Shown piece after piece: positions 21,805-34,342 of a DNA stretch of 64,000 nucleotides (the stretch's first letter is position 1; each line of letters begins with the position of its first letter). A program made the position numbers and the translations under genes. The notes under the pieces are model-generated. The model was not told where the DNA came from. It did not search any database and worked only from the letters and a program-made list of their open reading frames with translations. The DNA is from Iris pallida (lineage: Eukaryota > Streptophyta > Magnoliopsida > Asparagales > Iridaceae): positions 1,435,800 to 1,499,799 of the forward strand of contig JANAVB010006998.1 of NCBI GenBank assembly GCA_029216955.1, read 5' to 3'.

Positions 21805-23419
21805 AATGGATGGTCGTCATACAATGACAATACTGTGAAATTATGGACGTAAGACAAAACAATTTCAGATTAACACCAAGTAAAAAAGAAAGTAACATTT
21901 AAAATCAATGTCAAAAAAACTCTACTCATGGAACTACCCAATCAAAACTAGTCCAATAAAACTATAGTAAACAAGCATAAACTAATATCAAAGAGTACAT
22001 ATATTTAATTAGAAAAGCATGGGACTAAAGCATGTAAGGATTAATTACCCCAAAAAATTTGAATTTATCCCCTAGAAGTAGATTAATTCCTGAAACATCA
22101 ATGATATTTTAAATATCTAATATCGGTCGATCATGCTATAGGCTATAAAGAGGTACGAAATCACAAACATTATATGCTATAAAATATACAAGGACTGAGA
22201 ACACAAACTCGATATCAGCGATGACACAACTCTCCATGGTTTGATTGAATGCAATATTAGCCTGAAAATAGTAAAGAACTAAGACAAGGACGGTACTAGA
22301 CATGGTTTGTTAGCATGAAAGAGAACAAAATTTTAAATTAATGCAAGGAAGCAAATACATTTCCTGACTAATGTACCAAGAAGCAATATTACATGATCAA
22401 AAGGGAAGATATGAGAAAAATGAGCTAACAGGCATACACATATGATTTCCATATACTTAAAAAATCAACACAGAAGAAATCTATAAACATAATTCATTGG
22501 ATACCATCCATCTCCAAGTACAGTTTCAAAGACAAAAAAAAAACCCAAAAGTATGCATAACATAACTACTCATGACCAAGTATGAACTTAGCTACTTAAA
22601 CTATTTTGCTATCCAGAGCTAAAATGTAAAGCTAAAATCTAAGGGACTGTATAGGTGCTTAGAAGACACATAATACCTGCATATATATTCTCTCCTCTCT
22701 CTGATCGATCACAACAAACATAACATAAATAATCATGAAGCCCAATAACGGGAAAAAAAACATTTTTCTTAATAGAGGAATTGCTACAAACAGGTCTCAG
22801 TAGTTCCTTCATGGAGGACTTGCTACAAACACATCAGTCTGCGAAAATCCAAGCCGAACCAACCTCATCTTAATGTTGGAGTAGAGATTAAAACGCAAAG
22901 AAATTACATGAAACTTTTCAAATCCAAGATTATCTTCTATTTATTAAAAATTTTCAAAAGTTCTTCCCCGATTCTTAAAAGTTCTTCACCCATTTTACAA
23001 ATCAAGGAATTTCTTCTTCCCTCTTTCAAATCCATGAAAATTTTCAATAGCTAAAGAGAACCATAAATGATGTAAATTTTTCACACAATCTTAAGAAAAA
23101 GAGGTGAAAATGACAAAAACTACTTACGTCGACTGTTGAAGAGGGCGGGAGGAGGCGATGAGATGAAGGAAAAGATTCAGACCTGTGGGAGGAGAGGAGA
23201 CTAGTGAACCCTAATTTTGGTATTTAAGGTTTTGGAGAGGAGACGAGGCCATGCGCGCGAGAGAAGAGCGGGATTAGAAATTTGGCGAGGGAAACCGAAA
23301 CCTAATTTTTGGGTTTTAGGAATAAGAGCGGTGGATTTTGTTCGTGGGCGCGCTGCTCAGCTAATATAGTTTTGGGAATAAGAGTTAATTAATTTGGGAT
23401 TATTTGGGTGGCCTTACAA
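21805..23419 (-). other. CACTA-1: upstream region of TNP2 and right internal DNA
   Basis: No frame with a recognisable product. It should hold the TNP2 promoter and leader. GC content rises near 23150-23340, just inside the right subterminal repeats. I could not place a convincing TATA box. Confidence 0.4.
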
Positions 23420-23736
23420 CTTACCATTTACGGCCCACAAAAAATGAGCAGTACAAATATATGACAATCTACGGCCTGCCAAAAATTAGTCGTAAAAATA
23501 TATCACAATTTACGGCCTTCTATGTAGGCTGTAAGAATCCTATAATTTACGGCTCGCACAAATGCACGCCATAATTTGTAACTTTTGCGGCACTAAAAAA
23601 ATACGTCGTAATAAAAAGAAAAAAAAGAGAATTTATGGCTCGTATTTCAAATGTGCCGTAATTTTATCTCTTTTATGACCTGCATCTATTGCGTGCCATA
23701 AATAAGAAGCCGTAAATGCCCTGATTTGGTGTAGTG
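23420..23736. repeat. CACTA-1 right subterminal and terminal repeats
   Basis: Multiple TTTACGGCC, TACGGC and GCCGTAA(A) motifs in both orientations lead to the terminal GGTGTAGTG. Confidence 0.85.
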
Positions 23737-25283
23737 ATGTTAGCATATTGTGTTGTAATATATAAGTTTATATAACCATTTGAAATGTCATGATTATAGA
23801 CCTAATGTTGAATACTAATATATGCATGTGTATATATGTGTAGACATATATAGCTTAAAGTAATAGATTACCTAGTGTATATCCAATGTGAATTATTGCC
23901 TATTTGAGTATTGAATAATTGCATGCTATACAGAGTTGGGTGTATGTTGGCTTGTATAGCCTTGTATTGATGTGTGCTTACTAGGATAGTCTTGGTTAGG
24001 CCTAGTAAGACTTGCTGGGTTAGGACATGACCTAGTTTGACCTAGTTTGACTAGTGCAGATGACCAAAGTTGACCAAGGGTTGACTTTGGCCTAGTTTGA
24101 CCTAGATTTATGTAGAATGCATTGTAGTGCTTTATATTACCCTTCTGGACATGTTGTGACTTGTGCTGTTCTAATTAGGAGCCAGACACCTCTCCTCGGA
24201 CAATATCTTTACCTTGGACATTCAGATATCAGGCGAGTACATTCTCTGATCATTTCATATCATGTTTAGGATTATATTTCCTGCTTTAGACTATCTTACT
24301 TGATGCTGACACGTTGGTAACACGGATTGGTACTATAGGGATCCCTTCATGAGATGTTTTCCCCCTCGGGAGCATCAGTTACTTTTGTCATGTGTGTTTC
24401 ACTTACATCATGTATCATATGCTTCTATTATCATGAATCTTCGGGAATCAGCTAGTGACTCATGTACCCTCATGATCACCGAGCCTTCACGAATCAATTC
24501 ATAAATCACCCTTTATGGGCAACGTAGTATAATCATGAATCTTAACGTAACTTGAACGGATCCTTGTGTATTGATTGGGGATGGGGGAGTATAAGTGAAC
24601 ATGTGAATAAATCCAAGTAGTGTAATCATGAATCAATTTCCAGTAGTGTAATCATAAATCAGTCCTTAGCCATTCACATGTTTATGCAGTACTCTGAATC
24701 ACTAGCACTGTCTCTCTTTATATATATCATAGATATTTATTTACAGTCTCTCTTTTACATTATGCTATTTCTTCAGATCCTGTATTTTATTCTCTAGCAT
24801 GATTACATTTCCTTTCCTGTTATGACTTGTTGAGATGTATTGTGCTCGCTCCTGTCCTGACTGGACCTGTTGATAAATTTACAGATAGCCTGGAGGTTGC
24901 CTGCTAGCCTAGATGAGACAGTAGAGGTTGCATAGATAGCTAGGGTTTTTGCTTATAGTTTATTTTCAGTCGTCTTGAGTTGTATTTATGGATTATTGTA
25001 TTTGAGTTTTGAGATGTATTCTGAGTTTGTATCTTAGACACTTAGACTTCTATCTGATGTATCTCTTTTGAATTTCATGTTTTACCTATATTTTATCTTG
25101 CTCTACCTTAGTTGTGATTGAGACTGTATCTGCTATGTCACCCCCATTCGGGGAGTATAAACTGTTTAGTCTTATACTGTTAGATGCATTGAGACCAAGG
25201 ACAGCGTTCTACCGCCGATACTGCGGCATAGGCTGGGCATTGTTACGTTCTCGTGCCCTTACTCTAGGGTACGGGTCGTGATA
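23737..25283 (+). repeat. Element A: 3' LTR, last segment
   Basis: Begins with the right CACTA-1 target copy ATG and ends GGGTCGTGATA, matching the 5' LTR tail at 1-39. It contains short repeats of TTTGACCTAG (24030-24110) and repeated ATCATGAATC motifs (24430-24660). There are no genes. Confidence 0.75.
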
Positions 25284-27165
25284 ATTTGGCTTCGCCGAAC
25301 CATGAATTGACATCGTTTTCAGATCGATCAACAACGAGTGGTTCTCCACCGTCATCAATGGCCAGGCGACAGAATTCTTTCGTTCCTTTCGGAGGGTTAG
25401 ACAGGGGACCCGCTCTTGTCCACCATCTTTATCTTTGCGGCAGAGGCCCTCAGCAGAAGCCTCAATAGTTTGCCCAATACGCCAGGTTTCAAACACTTCC
25501 ACACCACCGGCTGCCCTTTCATCACCCACCTGGCTTACGCATATGACATCCTCATCTTTTTCTCTGGAGACAGCAGATCGATCGAGGCAGTCATGCATAC
25601 GATGGCCAGATACACCACCTGCTCCGATCAGCGTGTCAACAACAATAAGAGCGTCATCTACACCCATCACAAAGCTGACAGAACTCGCTCAACTTTGCTC
25701 GCCAACATGACCTCCTTCAGCACGGCATACCCTCCTTTCATATATCTCGGGTGCCCGCTGGTGTACGGTAGCGCCAACTCAGGTATTTACGAGCACCTCG
25801 TCGGCAGGATCCGTAAAATGATTGCCGGATGGCACAATGCCACCTTATCCCCGGGGGGTAAAACGATCCTCATCAAACACGTCCTATCATCAATCTCGAT
25901 GTACACCCTGCTCGTCTGCGCCCTGCCTATGAAGGTACTCCACTCTCTTGAATCCCTCTTCGCCAAGTTCTTCTGGGGACATAGCGACGGCAAGGACAAA
26001 CATCACTGGGCCGGTTGGGAGACGATGGCCGAACCTACTGAAGAAGGAGGCCTGAGCTTCAGCAGGCTAGTCCACATCGTGGAAGCCTGCTCCATTAAGT
26101 TATGATGGAAGTTGTGCACTGAGACCTCCTTATGGACAAAATTCATGAGAGCCAAGTATTCCAGATTCTTCCATCTGTCTGAGGCGATCTCCAATAACAG
26201 ATCCTCGGCTTCCTGGCACCGTATGATTCGGGGCCGCACCACCGTAGAACCTCTTATCCGGCTACAGTTGGGCGATGACCGTTCCCCGGCTTGCCTGGAG
26301 CGATAGTTAGGTGATGACATCAGACATCCCAACCATCTTACCCCCCGGGGGTACGCTATTAGAGATCTTTCAGAGGGCAGCTCCGGATGGGATTGGAGGA
26401 AGGTCAGGAATTGGCTTGGGCAGCCAGCGAAAGATAGTCTTCTTGCTGCTAACCTCCGGATTACTGACACGATCGACACTTGGAGATGGTCACCCAACCC
26501 GAGCGGGTCATTCACTTTGGCTTCCGCCAGGATGGTGGTCAGAGGTAGCGGGCCGTCTAATATCATTTACGCCAAGTTTTGGCAGGCATGTATTCCCATC
26601 AAATGGTCTATTCTCATCTGGTGTGCCATTCGTCGAAAGATCCCTACGAATGACACCATTAGATCCATGGGATCCAGTCTCGCTTCGAGATGCCATTGCT
26701 GTAAGGAACACACAACGGAATCTGCAGAGCACGTCTTTCTATCGGGGGAGTTGGCCACCGACCTTTGGTCTAAGATTCACAATAGACTAAGCACGATTCA
26801 GCCGACCGGGGGCTTATACGATCTCCTAGCCTACTGGAGCTGATCCCATGGACATCAGATCGTCGTAGCCGCTGGTATTTGGGTTCTATGGAAAAACAGG
26901 AACAAATACATATATGAAGGCCGGACATTTCTACCGCCTCAGTTGTTCAGAGAAGTCATCAGTCAAAGCTTCAAAGTTAGAAAGCGATGCTCTCACACCT
27001 CCATTTTGTTCTGGGAGGCCCTGTCTTAGGCCGTCCTGCCCCTTCTTTTTGTGTGCGCGAGTCGCGTTTTTCGATTTATGTGCTTTAATTGCTCTTTGTG
27101 CTTACTTGTATAGGCTTCGGCATTTTGCGCCTATTCTCTAATAAAATTCGGGGGTTCAAAAAAAA
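25284..27165 (+). mobile_element. LINE (L1-type) 3' half
   Basis: Reverse transcriptase C-terminal half and a zf-RVT domain are followed by AATAAAATTC and an A-rich tail (27158-27165). The sequence starts directly at the end of element A's LTR, in the middle of the RT. Either this is a 5'-truncated LINE, or element A inserted into the LINE and the 5' half lies left of the window; I favour the second. The A-rich tail runs into an AT microsatellite that also interrupts the LTR of element B, so the LINE probably inserted in that LTR. Confidence 0.82.
25326..26843 (+). pseudogene. LINE ORF2: reverse transcriptase C-terminal part and zf-RVT
   Basis: From about 25326 the sequence reads NNEWFSTVINGQ then VRQG, frameshifts, and continues as the DPL(L)STIFIFAAEAL block of non-LTR RT. 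The catalytic YADD box reads YAYD, so one aspartate is lost. The following RT thumb region is open to 26105 (ACSIKL, TGA), resumes to 26306, and the zf-RVT domain is at 26517-26843 (RRKIPTNDTIRSMG, then SRCHCC). In a working LINE this protein nicks the target and copies the RNA in place. At least three frame changes, one stop and the active-site change show it is dead. Confidence 0.85.
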
Positions 27166-27168
27166 TAT

Positions 27169-27245
<77 letters not shown>

Positions 27246-28016
27246 AACATTCCATAAAATCCTAAAATCTTAATAATCTATTTTGCTAGTGTAGGGTATA
27301 TTCATATAAATATTTACATATATGATGATACCTATTTCCAAAGAACACAATTAGTCCATAATAAGATACTTTTATAATAATTGTAGTATCAACAATAATA
27401 TAATGATGATAACGAAATACAATAAGCTAATAATAGGTACATTATTGGGTGACACATTCAACCTCTACTTTAATAGGTTCACCGAAAGTCATGCAACATT
27501 GTAAATGTCATATAAGAATTAATAATACTTATATAATACGCATAACAAACTTTTTTATAAAATTTTTGTAAGTCCAAAATAAAAGTAAAATATAAAATAA
27601 TGCATATACTTAAATTATGCCTACATGGGCGTCTTTGGTCTCACTATGTGCCTATACGGATTTGGGTTTGGTTCGGGTTAGTTTGGTACGACCGAGTCTT
27701 CTGAAAGTCAATAATCTAAATAATAAATAATTAAAACGTCTTTAGAGGTTAAGTCACAACTTGGCCTGGTTTTCCTAGTTGGGACACACTTATGGCTTGG
27801 CATTCCCCTACCATGGCTAAACACTAGTCAAAGCACGCCACTGCATTATTCGTGCCATGATTCCTAGCCGTCTGGTACTTCAAAAATCAACCATGGCCAA
27901 AGTCATCCACTGTAATAATTAACTAAATAATTATTTATAAAATTCTAAAAAATCACCATCTAAATCAAAGAAAATAATAAAAATATTTCAAAAAAATTTC
28001 GGGAACAGGAGTTACA
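27166..28016 (-). repeat. Element B: 3' LTR, truncated
   Basis: Aligns with the 5' LTR right end (31270-32077). It begins at an (AT)n run (27166-27241) that corresponds to the long (AT)n at 31018-31262 of the other LTR. The rest is expected beyond the LINE, left of the window. No gene. Confidence 0.8.
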
Positions 28017-28613
28017 AATCTACCCACCTTAAAAATAATTTTATCCTCAAAATTCTAATTCATAACTATTCCTTAAAATTCAAAGTCTACTATTACCTTA
28101 ATCTCCTCAAATTTAATTTCTCAAAAATATTTTATATCCTTCTCCTTGCCATTTTGTAATTTCGAAACCTCGAGGACTTCTACCCACCTTTAGTCATACT
28201 ACTCCCGCAAAGGTATGTCACTAAAACTTTATAACCTTCCATCTAGTTGCTAGAATCATTACTCATGGATATCTACGACATATGGCATCTATAATTCCCT
28301 CTTATCTATCAAACAACCAAAATTAAATCATCAAGCAATATTATACTATAACTTAAGAATTTATGATAAATTTTAGACAGCACGATCGTTCGTCACCCCG
28401 AAATAGGAAGAGACGAAAATCAATGGTTCGAAAGATAAGGAAGAATAATCAAGAACAAATATAAAATTCAAGGACGTAGAGAAATTTCTAGGAGAATTTT
28501 TAAGGCAGTGTAGATTAAGATTTTTAAGGTTTAGTCATGGTCGCAGGCTCGTATCAGTACAGTTACGTAACCGATACGATATGCTCTGACCGACATGGGC
28601 CACCAAAAAAACT
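28017..28613 (-). other. Element B: internal region, PPT and PBS, no genes
   Basis: On the - strand it starts with a tRNA-Ile-like primer-binding site (28588-28605, two mismatches to TGGTGGCCCATGCAGGTC). It ends with TTTTTAAGGTGGGTAGATT before the LTR start TGTAACTCC. At about 600 bp it is far too short for gag-pol and has no conserved frame. Confidence 0.75.
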
Positions 28614-29221
28614 TGTCACGACCCACACCCATTTTTCGGACGCGAGCTCGTGAGCAATCCAGATACGTATGGAGCGGACTCCAGCCCATCTCGAATACGT
28701 AAATACTGTCAAGGCCTAATCATGGTGAAGTAAATCTCTATCTTAATCCATAATAAGTTTATAAACATTAATGGACACTATGGGTCATGGTCTGCAGTCC
28801 ACTAGCATATATGTCCGATAAGACTCAAAAGAACGTAACAAGAGTCTAAAACTGAATCAAGAAACATGATATTTCATGATAAGTTATGAAAGTACAAGCG
28901 AATAATAAATGTAATGATGATACCTGAATTCTACAAGCGTATCATCGCATCCGAAACCCACAAGAATCGCAAATCATCCGCCATCCAGAACTACTAGCTA
29001 ACTCTATGCAATCACTAAACCTGAAGATATCATCAGGTCCTCAGAGGACATACCAAGATACATAAAAATATGCCTATCGAACAGTTTATCATGCGTAAGA
29101 AATAAGCAGGAAGAGAGGATAGAACAAGTGGCTATGAACACGGATACAAGAAATAATACGCATAAATGAAATGTTGGAAGAAAATATGAACTCGTGACAA
29201 GAAACCAAATGGATACTCAAA

Positions 29222-29345
29222 CCCTCACCCCTAGTGTGGACTTGTAGGTTAGCTTCAAGAATCACCCTCGCCTCTAGTGTGGACTCGCAGGTGCGGAACA
29301 AATAACTACTAATCCTCGCCCCTAGTGTGGACTCGCAGGTTAGCT
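29222..29345. repeat. Three short tandem repeats in element B LTR
   Basis: Three copies of CTCGCCCCTAGTGTGGACTCGCAGG-like sequence about 40-50 bp apart. Element C has a different two-copy repeat in the corresponding place (58110-58250). Confidence 0.75.
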
Positions 29346-31009
29346 TTACGAAATCAAGGTACAACAGTTCCGTTATAAATTACTCCTCCTATGGTACGTT
29401 ATGAGAGAGAAGCAATCCGGTAGAACCATGACATCCAGTCAAGCACGATAACGATAGGAGAACCCGACTAATAAACTAGTAAACACTATCTAAGGTAAAG
29501 CATGCAAATCAAGAGAACTGAAATAACTAACTGATAACATATAAAGAGATGTGGACTAAATAAGCATGTAAATCATGAACAACCACAGAACTAACTGATA
29601 ACAAATATAAAGTAAAGGAACTGTAAGCATGAGTAATGAATTGTAGAGGGAGGCAAGGTATCTTGCCTGGTGGTAGCACGAGGAACAAATAATATACCGT
29701 CAACAGATAAGCAATAAAGTCCAAATCTCACAACTGTCTCCGAAAGCTAAAATAGAAATTACCATTGTTCTCAGAATAGTCAAATTAGCTAAGATTGCCT
29801 GTCCTTAAGTCCAATTCTGGACACAGGGGCAAGACGGTCATTACGGGCCAAAACGATGTCCGTCGTTGGACCCGCTTTGTACCGAAAAGCATGCCAGAGT
29901 CAATGGTCTCTAAATTCATCAAACTACATGTCTACGGAATCGTTTTGATGATATGAACCCAACGGTATGTCCAATTGTGGATTCCGGTGGCCCGTGCACA
30001 AAATCGCCCGTTGAATCGGATCGTGGGACCCGTAAAACGGTGATCCGATCAACTGTCTCAGAATTGGACCAAACTTTGCATACAGGACCAGAAAAATGAT
30101 ACGGTCCTGTTGGCGTAAGTTTCGTCTCGATCTGACGAACGTGCACAAAGTAATTGGGAAATTTGCAAAGAGGTCGATACAGTGAATTTCGACGGATACG
30201 CATCAAATTCGTCGCGCATACGCAACCAATTTGAATTCCGTCAAAGCCCACACGTCCGCAAAGTCGATACACACTTTTGATGCTCTCGGTTCGTGACCGC
30301 GTCACCCGGATTGGCAGGACGCACATCATACCGGAGGGTTTTTTAATATTTTTATTGTTTTGAAAACAGGTTTTTGCTAAACTTCATTATCGAATTAATC
30401 TGTGTACAGTAGATGAAAACTAAATCTATAAAATAGTTTTTTTCACCCTTTATATTGTCTTCCACTCTTTTCAATTCGGTTCATAAGTCGCTCACTAGTA
30501 CGGCCAAAATCGGCCTTCCAAAACAGGTTCTTGGATTCGAAATTCTGTCTTTTCGAGACAGTTTTTAGTCAACAATTCAATTGATTTATCGTGCAATCTT
30601 GGGCTTATAAATTCAAAGTAAATGATAGGATTGGGGCTGTATAGGTTATGAACATACCCGAGAAGACGGATCACGAAATGAGTAACTGTGCATCGAGCAA
30701 CCTTGGTGCGAAGTTAGGTCGAGCAACCACCACTGCTGCTGTCGTCATGCTGTCCGTGCCCGTGTGTGCGTTCCTGGCCGACTCCGGCCGCACACGGCGG
30801 CGCTGCGGAGGCCGGGGTGCACGTGCAGAGGTAGGGGTGTCGGCGCGGCTAGGTTTTTTTTGCTTTCGTTTTTCTCTCTCGACTCTCTGTTTCTATATGT
30901 AATCTCGGTTTGCTCGGCTGGGTTCTGGGATGGTCGGGCCTGGGATGGGCTGGAATTTCCTTTTTTTTGTTATTATTTATTTTTTTCTATTTAATTTATT
31001 TACGAACAT

Positions 31010-31263
<254 letters not shown>

Positions 31264-32077
31264 CTAACTAACTAACTATATATACCCATATATTTATATA
31301 TATGTATAACATTCCATAAAATCCCAAAAATCTTAATAATCTATTTTGCTAGTGTAGGGTATATTCATATAAATATTACATATATGATGATACATTTCCA
31401 AAGAACACAGATAGTCCATAATAAGATACTTCTATAATAATTATAGTATCAACAATAATATAATGATGATAGCAAAATACAATAAGCTAATAATAGGTAC
31501 ATTATTGGGTGACACATTTAACCTCTACTTTAATAGGTTCACCGAAAGTCATGCAACATTCCAAATGTCATATAAGAATTAATAATACTTATATAATACG
31601 CATAACAAACATTTTTAGAAAATATTTGTAAATCCAAAATAAAAGTAAAATATGAAATAATGCATATACTTAAATTATGCCTACATGGGCGTCTTTGGTC
31701 TCATTACGTGTCTACACGGGTTTGGGTTGGATTTGGGTTAGTTTGGTACGACCGAGTCTTCTGAAAGTCAATAATCTAAATAATAAATAATTAAAACGTC
31801 TTTAGAGGTTAAGTTGCAACTTGGCCTGGTTTTTCTAGTTAGGACACACTTATGGCTTGGCATTCTCCTACCATGGCTAAACACTAGTCAAAGTACGCCA
31901 CTGTACTATTCGTGCCATGATTCTTAGCCTTCTGGTACTTTAAAACACAACCATGGCTAAAGTCATCTACCGTAATAATTAACTAAATAATTATTTATAA
32001 AATTCTAAAGAAATCACCATCTAAATCAAATAAATAATAAAAAAAATTCAAAAAAATTTCCAGGAAGAGGAGTTGCA

Positions 32078-34140
32078 GCTAAGCTCGATCAATGGATCCC
32101 AAACTCCCTACGATAATTCAATCAGAATTAACCTCTCCATGAATACGTGGCAGTTGTGGCTCTTCATACTCATCAGTTTGTTCTCCTTCGGATCAAAGCA
32201 TTTTTTCAGATTCGACACGTATCCGTCTGGAAATTTTAGACCCTGGATCCACCGACAAAGTCTCACTTTGTCCTCATTGTCCAGTGAGAAAATTGACTTC
32301 GACGGGAACTGTTTCCCATTCTCCTTTATCAAATGCATTGCAGGACATTTTCTTATTTCTTGTAAGTCCAACCTTGCCTTGGGATTGTCTTTCGTTTTTC
32401 TCTTTACGTCCATCAAAGTATTAATTATGTTATCAAACACATTCTTCTCAATATGCATGACATCAAGATTATGTCTAATCAGATTGGTACTCCAATATGG
32501 CAGGTCCCAGAATATGTTCCTCTTCGTCCAGTTATGATCTCGACCAAATCCATCACACTTGTACCCCATTATAGGATCTTCGAGGGCACTTAGAAAATCT
32601 TTAACCTCCTCCCATATCATATTTCCGTACCACCTTGGCGATGGATCATCCTTCTCTACAATGTCGGCACTGAACGCATTCTTGTTCATTCTGAACGGGT
32701 GATCTTTCGACAGAAATGGTCGATGACAATCAAAGAAGTACGTTTTTCTTCTACGTTTCAAACGGAAAGCCGTAGTACGGTCCATGCAATACGGACATGA
32801 GAGATGGCCATGCGTGCTCTATCCATATAACATTCTATAGGCCAAAAAGTTGTTGATGGTCCACATAAAGGTTGTTCTCATCTGAAAATTTTACTTCCTG
32901 GAAACATTGTACGTGTTGGCGCCTACTTCCCATAACTGATTCAACTCATCTATCAACGTCTGTAAGTACACATCAATATTCCTCTTGGAATTGTTCGGAC
33001 CAGGAATGATAACGGTTAGAAATATGTACTGAGTCTTTATGCACATCCTAGACAGTAGGTTGTACGGAGTGACAATCACAGGCCAACACGAATTCTGGAA
33101 TCCCGAAAGACCAAAAGGATTGAAACCGTCATAAGATAGCCCCAACCTTATATTACACGAATCTGGAGCAAAATCAGGATACACTCAACCAAAATGCTTA
33201 CATGCTTCTCCATCGGATGGGTGATCCATCACTCTTTCAATCTGTTCTCACCTGTGCCAACTCATATTTTTGGCAGTCTCTTTCACCATAAATAATCTCT
33301 GCAACCGCGACGTTAAAGACAAGTTGTACATTGAATCGGTCAGCCTTCTTGCACCGGTAGACCTCCTGTACTAGTTGCCTTATTGCAATTAGTACCACAA
33401 AATCTGCACACATCTGTATCCTTATCATCTTTGTAGTACAACATGCACCCGTTGCGACAAGAATCAATTTTTTCGTATCCTATCCAGAGCGATCTTACCA
33501 TCCTCTTAGACCGGTAGAAGTCTTTAGGTAATTTAGCACCCGCCGGCAAGATCTCTATAATCAACTCCATCATTCGATTGTAGCATTCTTGCGACATGTT
33601 AAAATCTGACTTAACGCTCAACAGTCTTGTAACCACCTCCAATGACGAATGATCCTTACTACCAGGATATAGTAGAATTTTTACATTCTCCAGCAACTTT
33701 ATGAACTTTGCAGCATCGACATTCGGTGCCTCCTTAGCTGCATCATGATTATCTAGAATGAAACTAGGCCCCGCAGCGTTGAAAACTATGTTAACGCACC
33801 CGTTGTCGTATGCATGATTATTCGAAACGAAAGTAGGCCCCGCATCCATATGCGGCTCCACATATGGCTCTGGCTCTGATGCTAAAGACACAAGTTCTCG
33901 TATGTGGTCCACTGATAGTAATTAGGCGTGAAACTCCTCGAGTACAAATGATATGTTACTTCCACTTCTGGATGATATTTTACGTTATAATATTTCACAC
34001 ACGAACACTTAATTTTGGTGCCGTCCATATACTGAGGGAACGCCTTGGCAAACTGCAGGATCTACTCTACTCTCGCTATGTATTAATCCCGTACACCACA
34101 CATGTCATCAGGACGACGATTGTACATCCATGAACGACAC
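32078..34140 (-). pseudogene. CACTA-L: TNP2 transposase, N-terminal two thirds, decayed
   Basis: Read on the - strand from about 34140: transposase-associated domain (SWMYNRRPDDM, then YMDGTKIKCSC) with two stops; 33340-33912 tnp2 N-terminus with GYEKIDSCRNGCMLYYK; frameshift; 32891-33184 with NIRLGLSYDGFNPFG; stop; 32108-32785 with HNLDVMHIEKNVFDNII and MKSHNCHVFMERL. After a TAG the frame continues to WDPLIELS at 32078, where element B is inserted. It is related to, but distinct from, the TNP2 of CACTA-1. The DUF4218 part would lie beyond element B, outside the window. There are at least three frame breaks and several stops. Confidence 0.85.
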
Positions 34141-34250
34141 CGCAATTAGTAATTCATATCCATTTGAAAATAATTCCTCAAAGATGGACACACATTATCC
34201 AATAACACAAATTTGTATATTATATCTTATTATGTATCTCTTTGAAGAGC

Positions 34251-34258
34251 TATAAATA
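34251..34258 (+). promoter_or_regulatory. TATA box for the small gene at 34343
   Basis: TATAAATA about 92 bp upstream of the ATG, followed by a pyrimidine-rich leader. It fits a plant promoter on the + strand. Confidence 0.5.
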
Positions 34259-34342
34259 TGGGCCATACGGAGAGAATTTTTTCTTTTAAATTTTTCTCTT
34301 TCGTCTTTATTGTCCCTGTTATCCATTCTGTCCCATTTAGCC

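Larger units (their letters stand above)
14345..23736 (-). mobile_element. CACTA-1: CACTA (En/Spm) DNA transposon with TNP2-type transposase
   Basis: Terminal inverted repeats CACTACACCAAATAAGG (14345-14361) and its complement at 23720-23736 match at 16 of 17 bases. A 3-bp duplication ATG flanks them (14342-14344, 23737-23739), as expected for CACTA elements. Subterminal zones at both ends are filled with TTTACGGC/GCCGTAAA-type repeats, the presumed binding sites for the element's DNA-binding protein. Genes on the - strand are a TNP2 transposase (19389-21804) and a Transposase_24-type second gene (about 17272-18039). The element sits in the 3' LTR of element A, so it is younger than A. Damage to both genes makes this copy non-autonomous. 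Confidence 0.93.
1..25283 (+). mobile_element. Element A: gene-less Ty3-like LTR element (LARD-like), heavily nested
   Basis: The first 39 bases match the end of the LTR at 25245-25283 with two differences, so the window opens at the tail of the 5' LTR. A primer-binding site follows at 49-66. A polypurine tract and a new LTR start lie at 3271-3290. The 3' LTR then runs to 25283 but is split by a copia element and a CACTA element; without them it is about 3.7 kb. The internal region (40-3284) has no gag or pol reading frame. It shares a block around 2080-2330 with the internal region of element C (reverse strand, about 61870-62160), so A and C are relatives. The right junction falls inside LINE sequence, so A probably inserted into that LINE; the target duplication cannot be checked because the left flank is outside the window. 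Confidence 0.75.
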
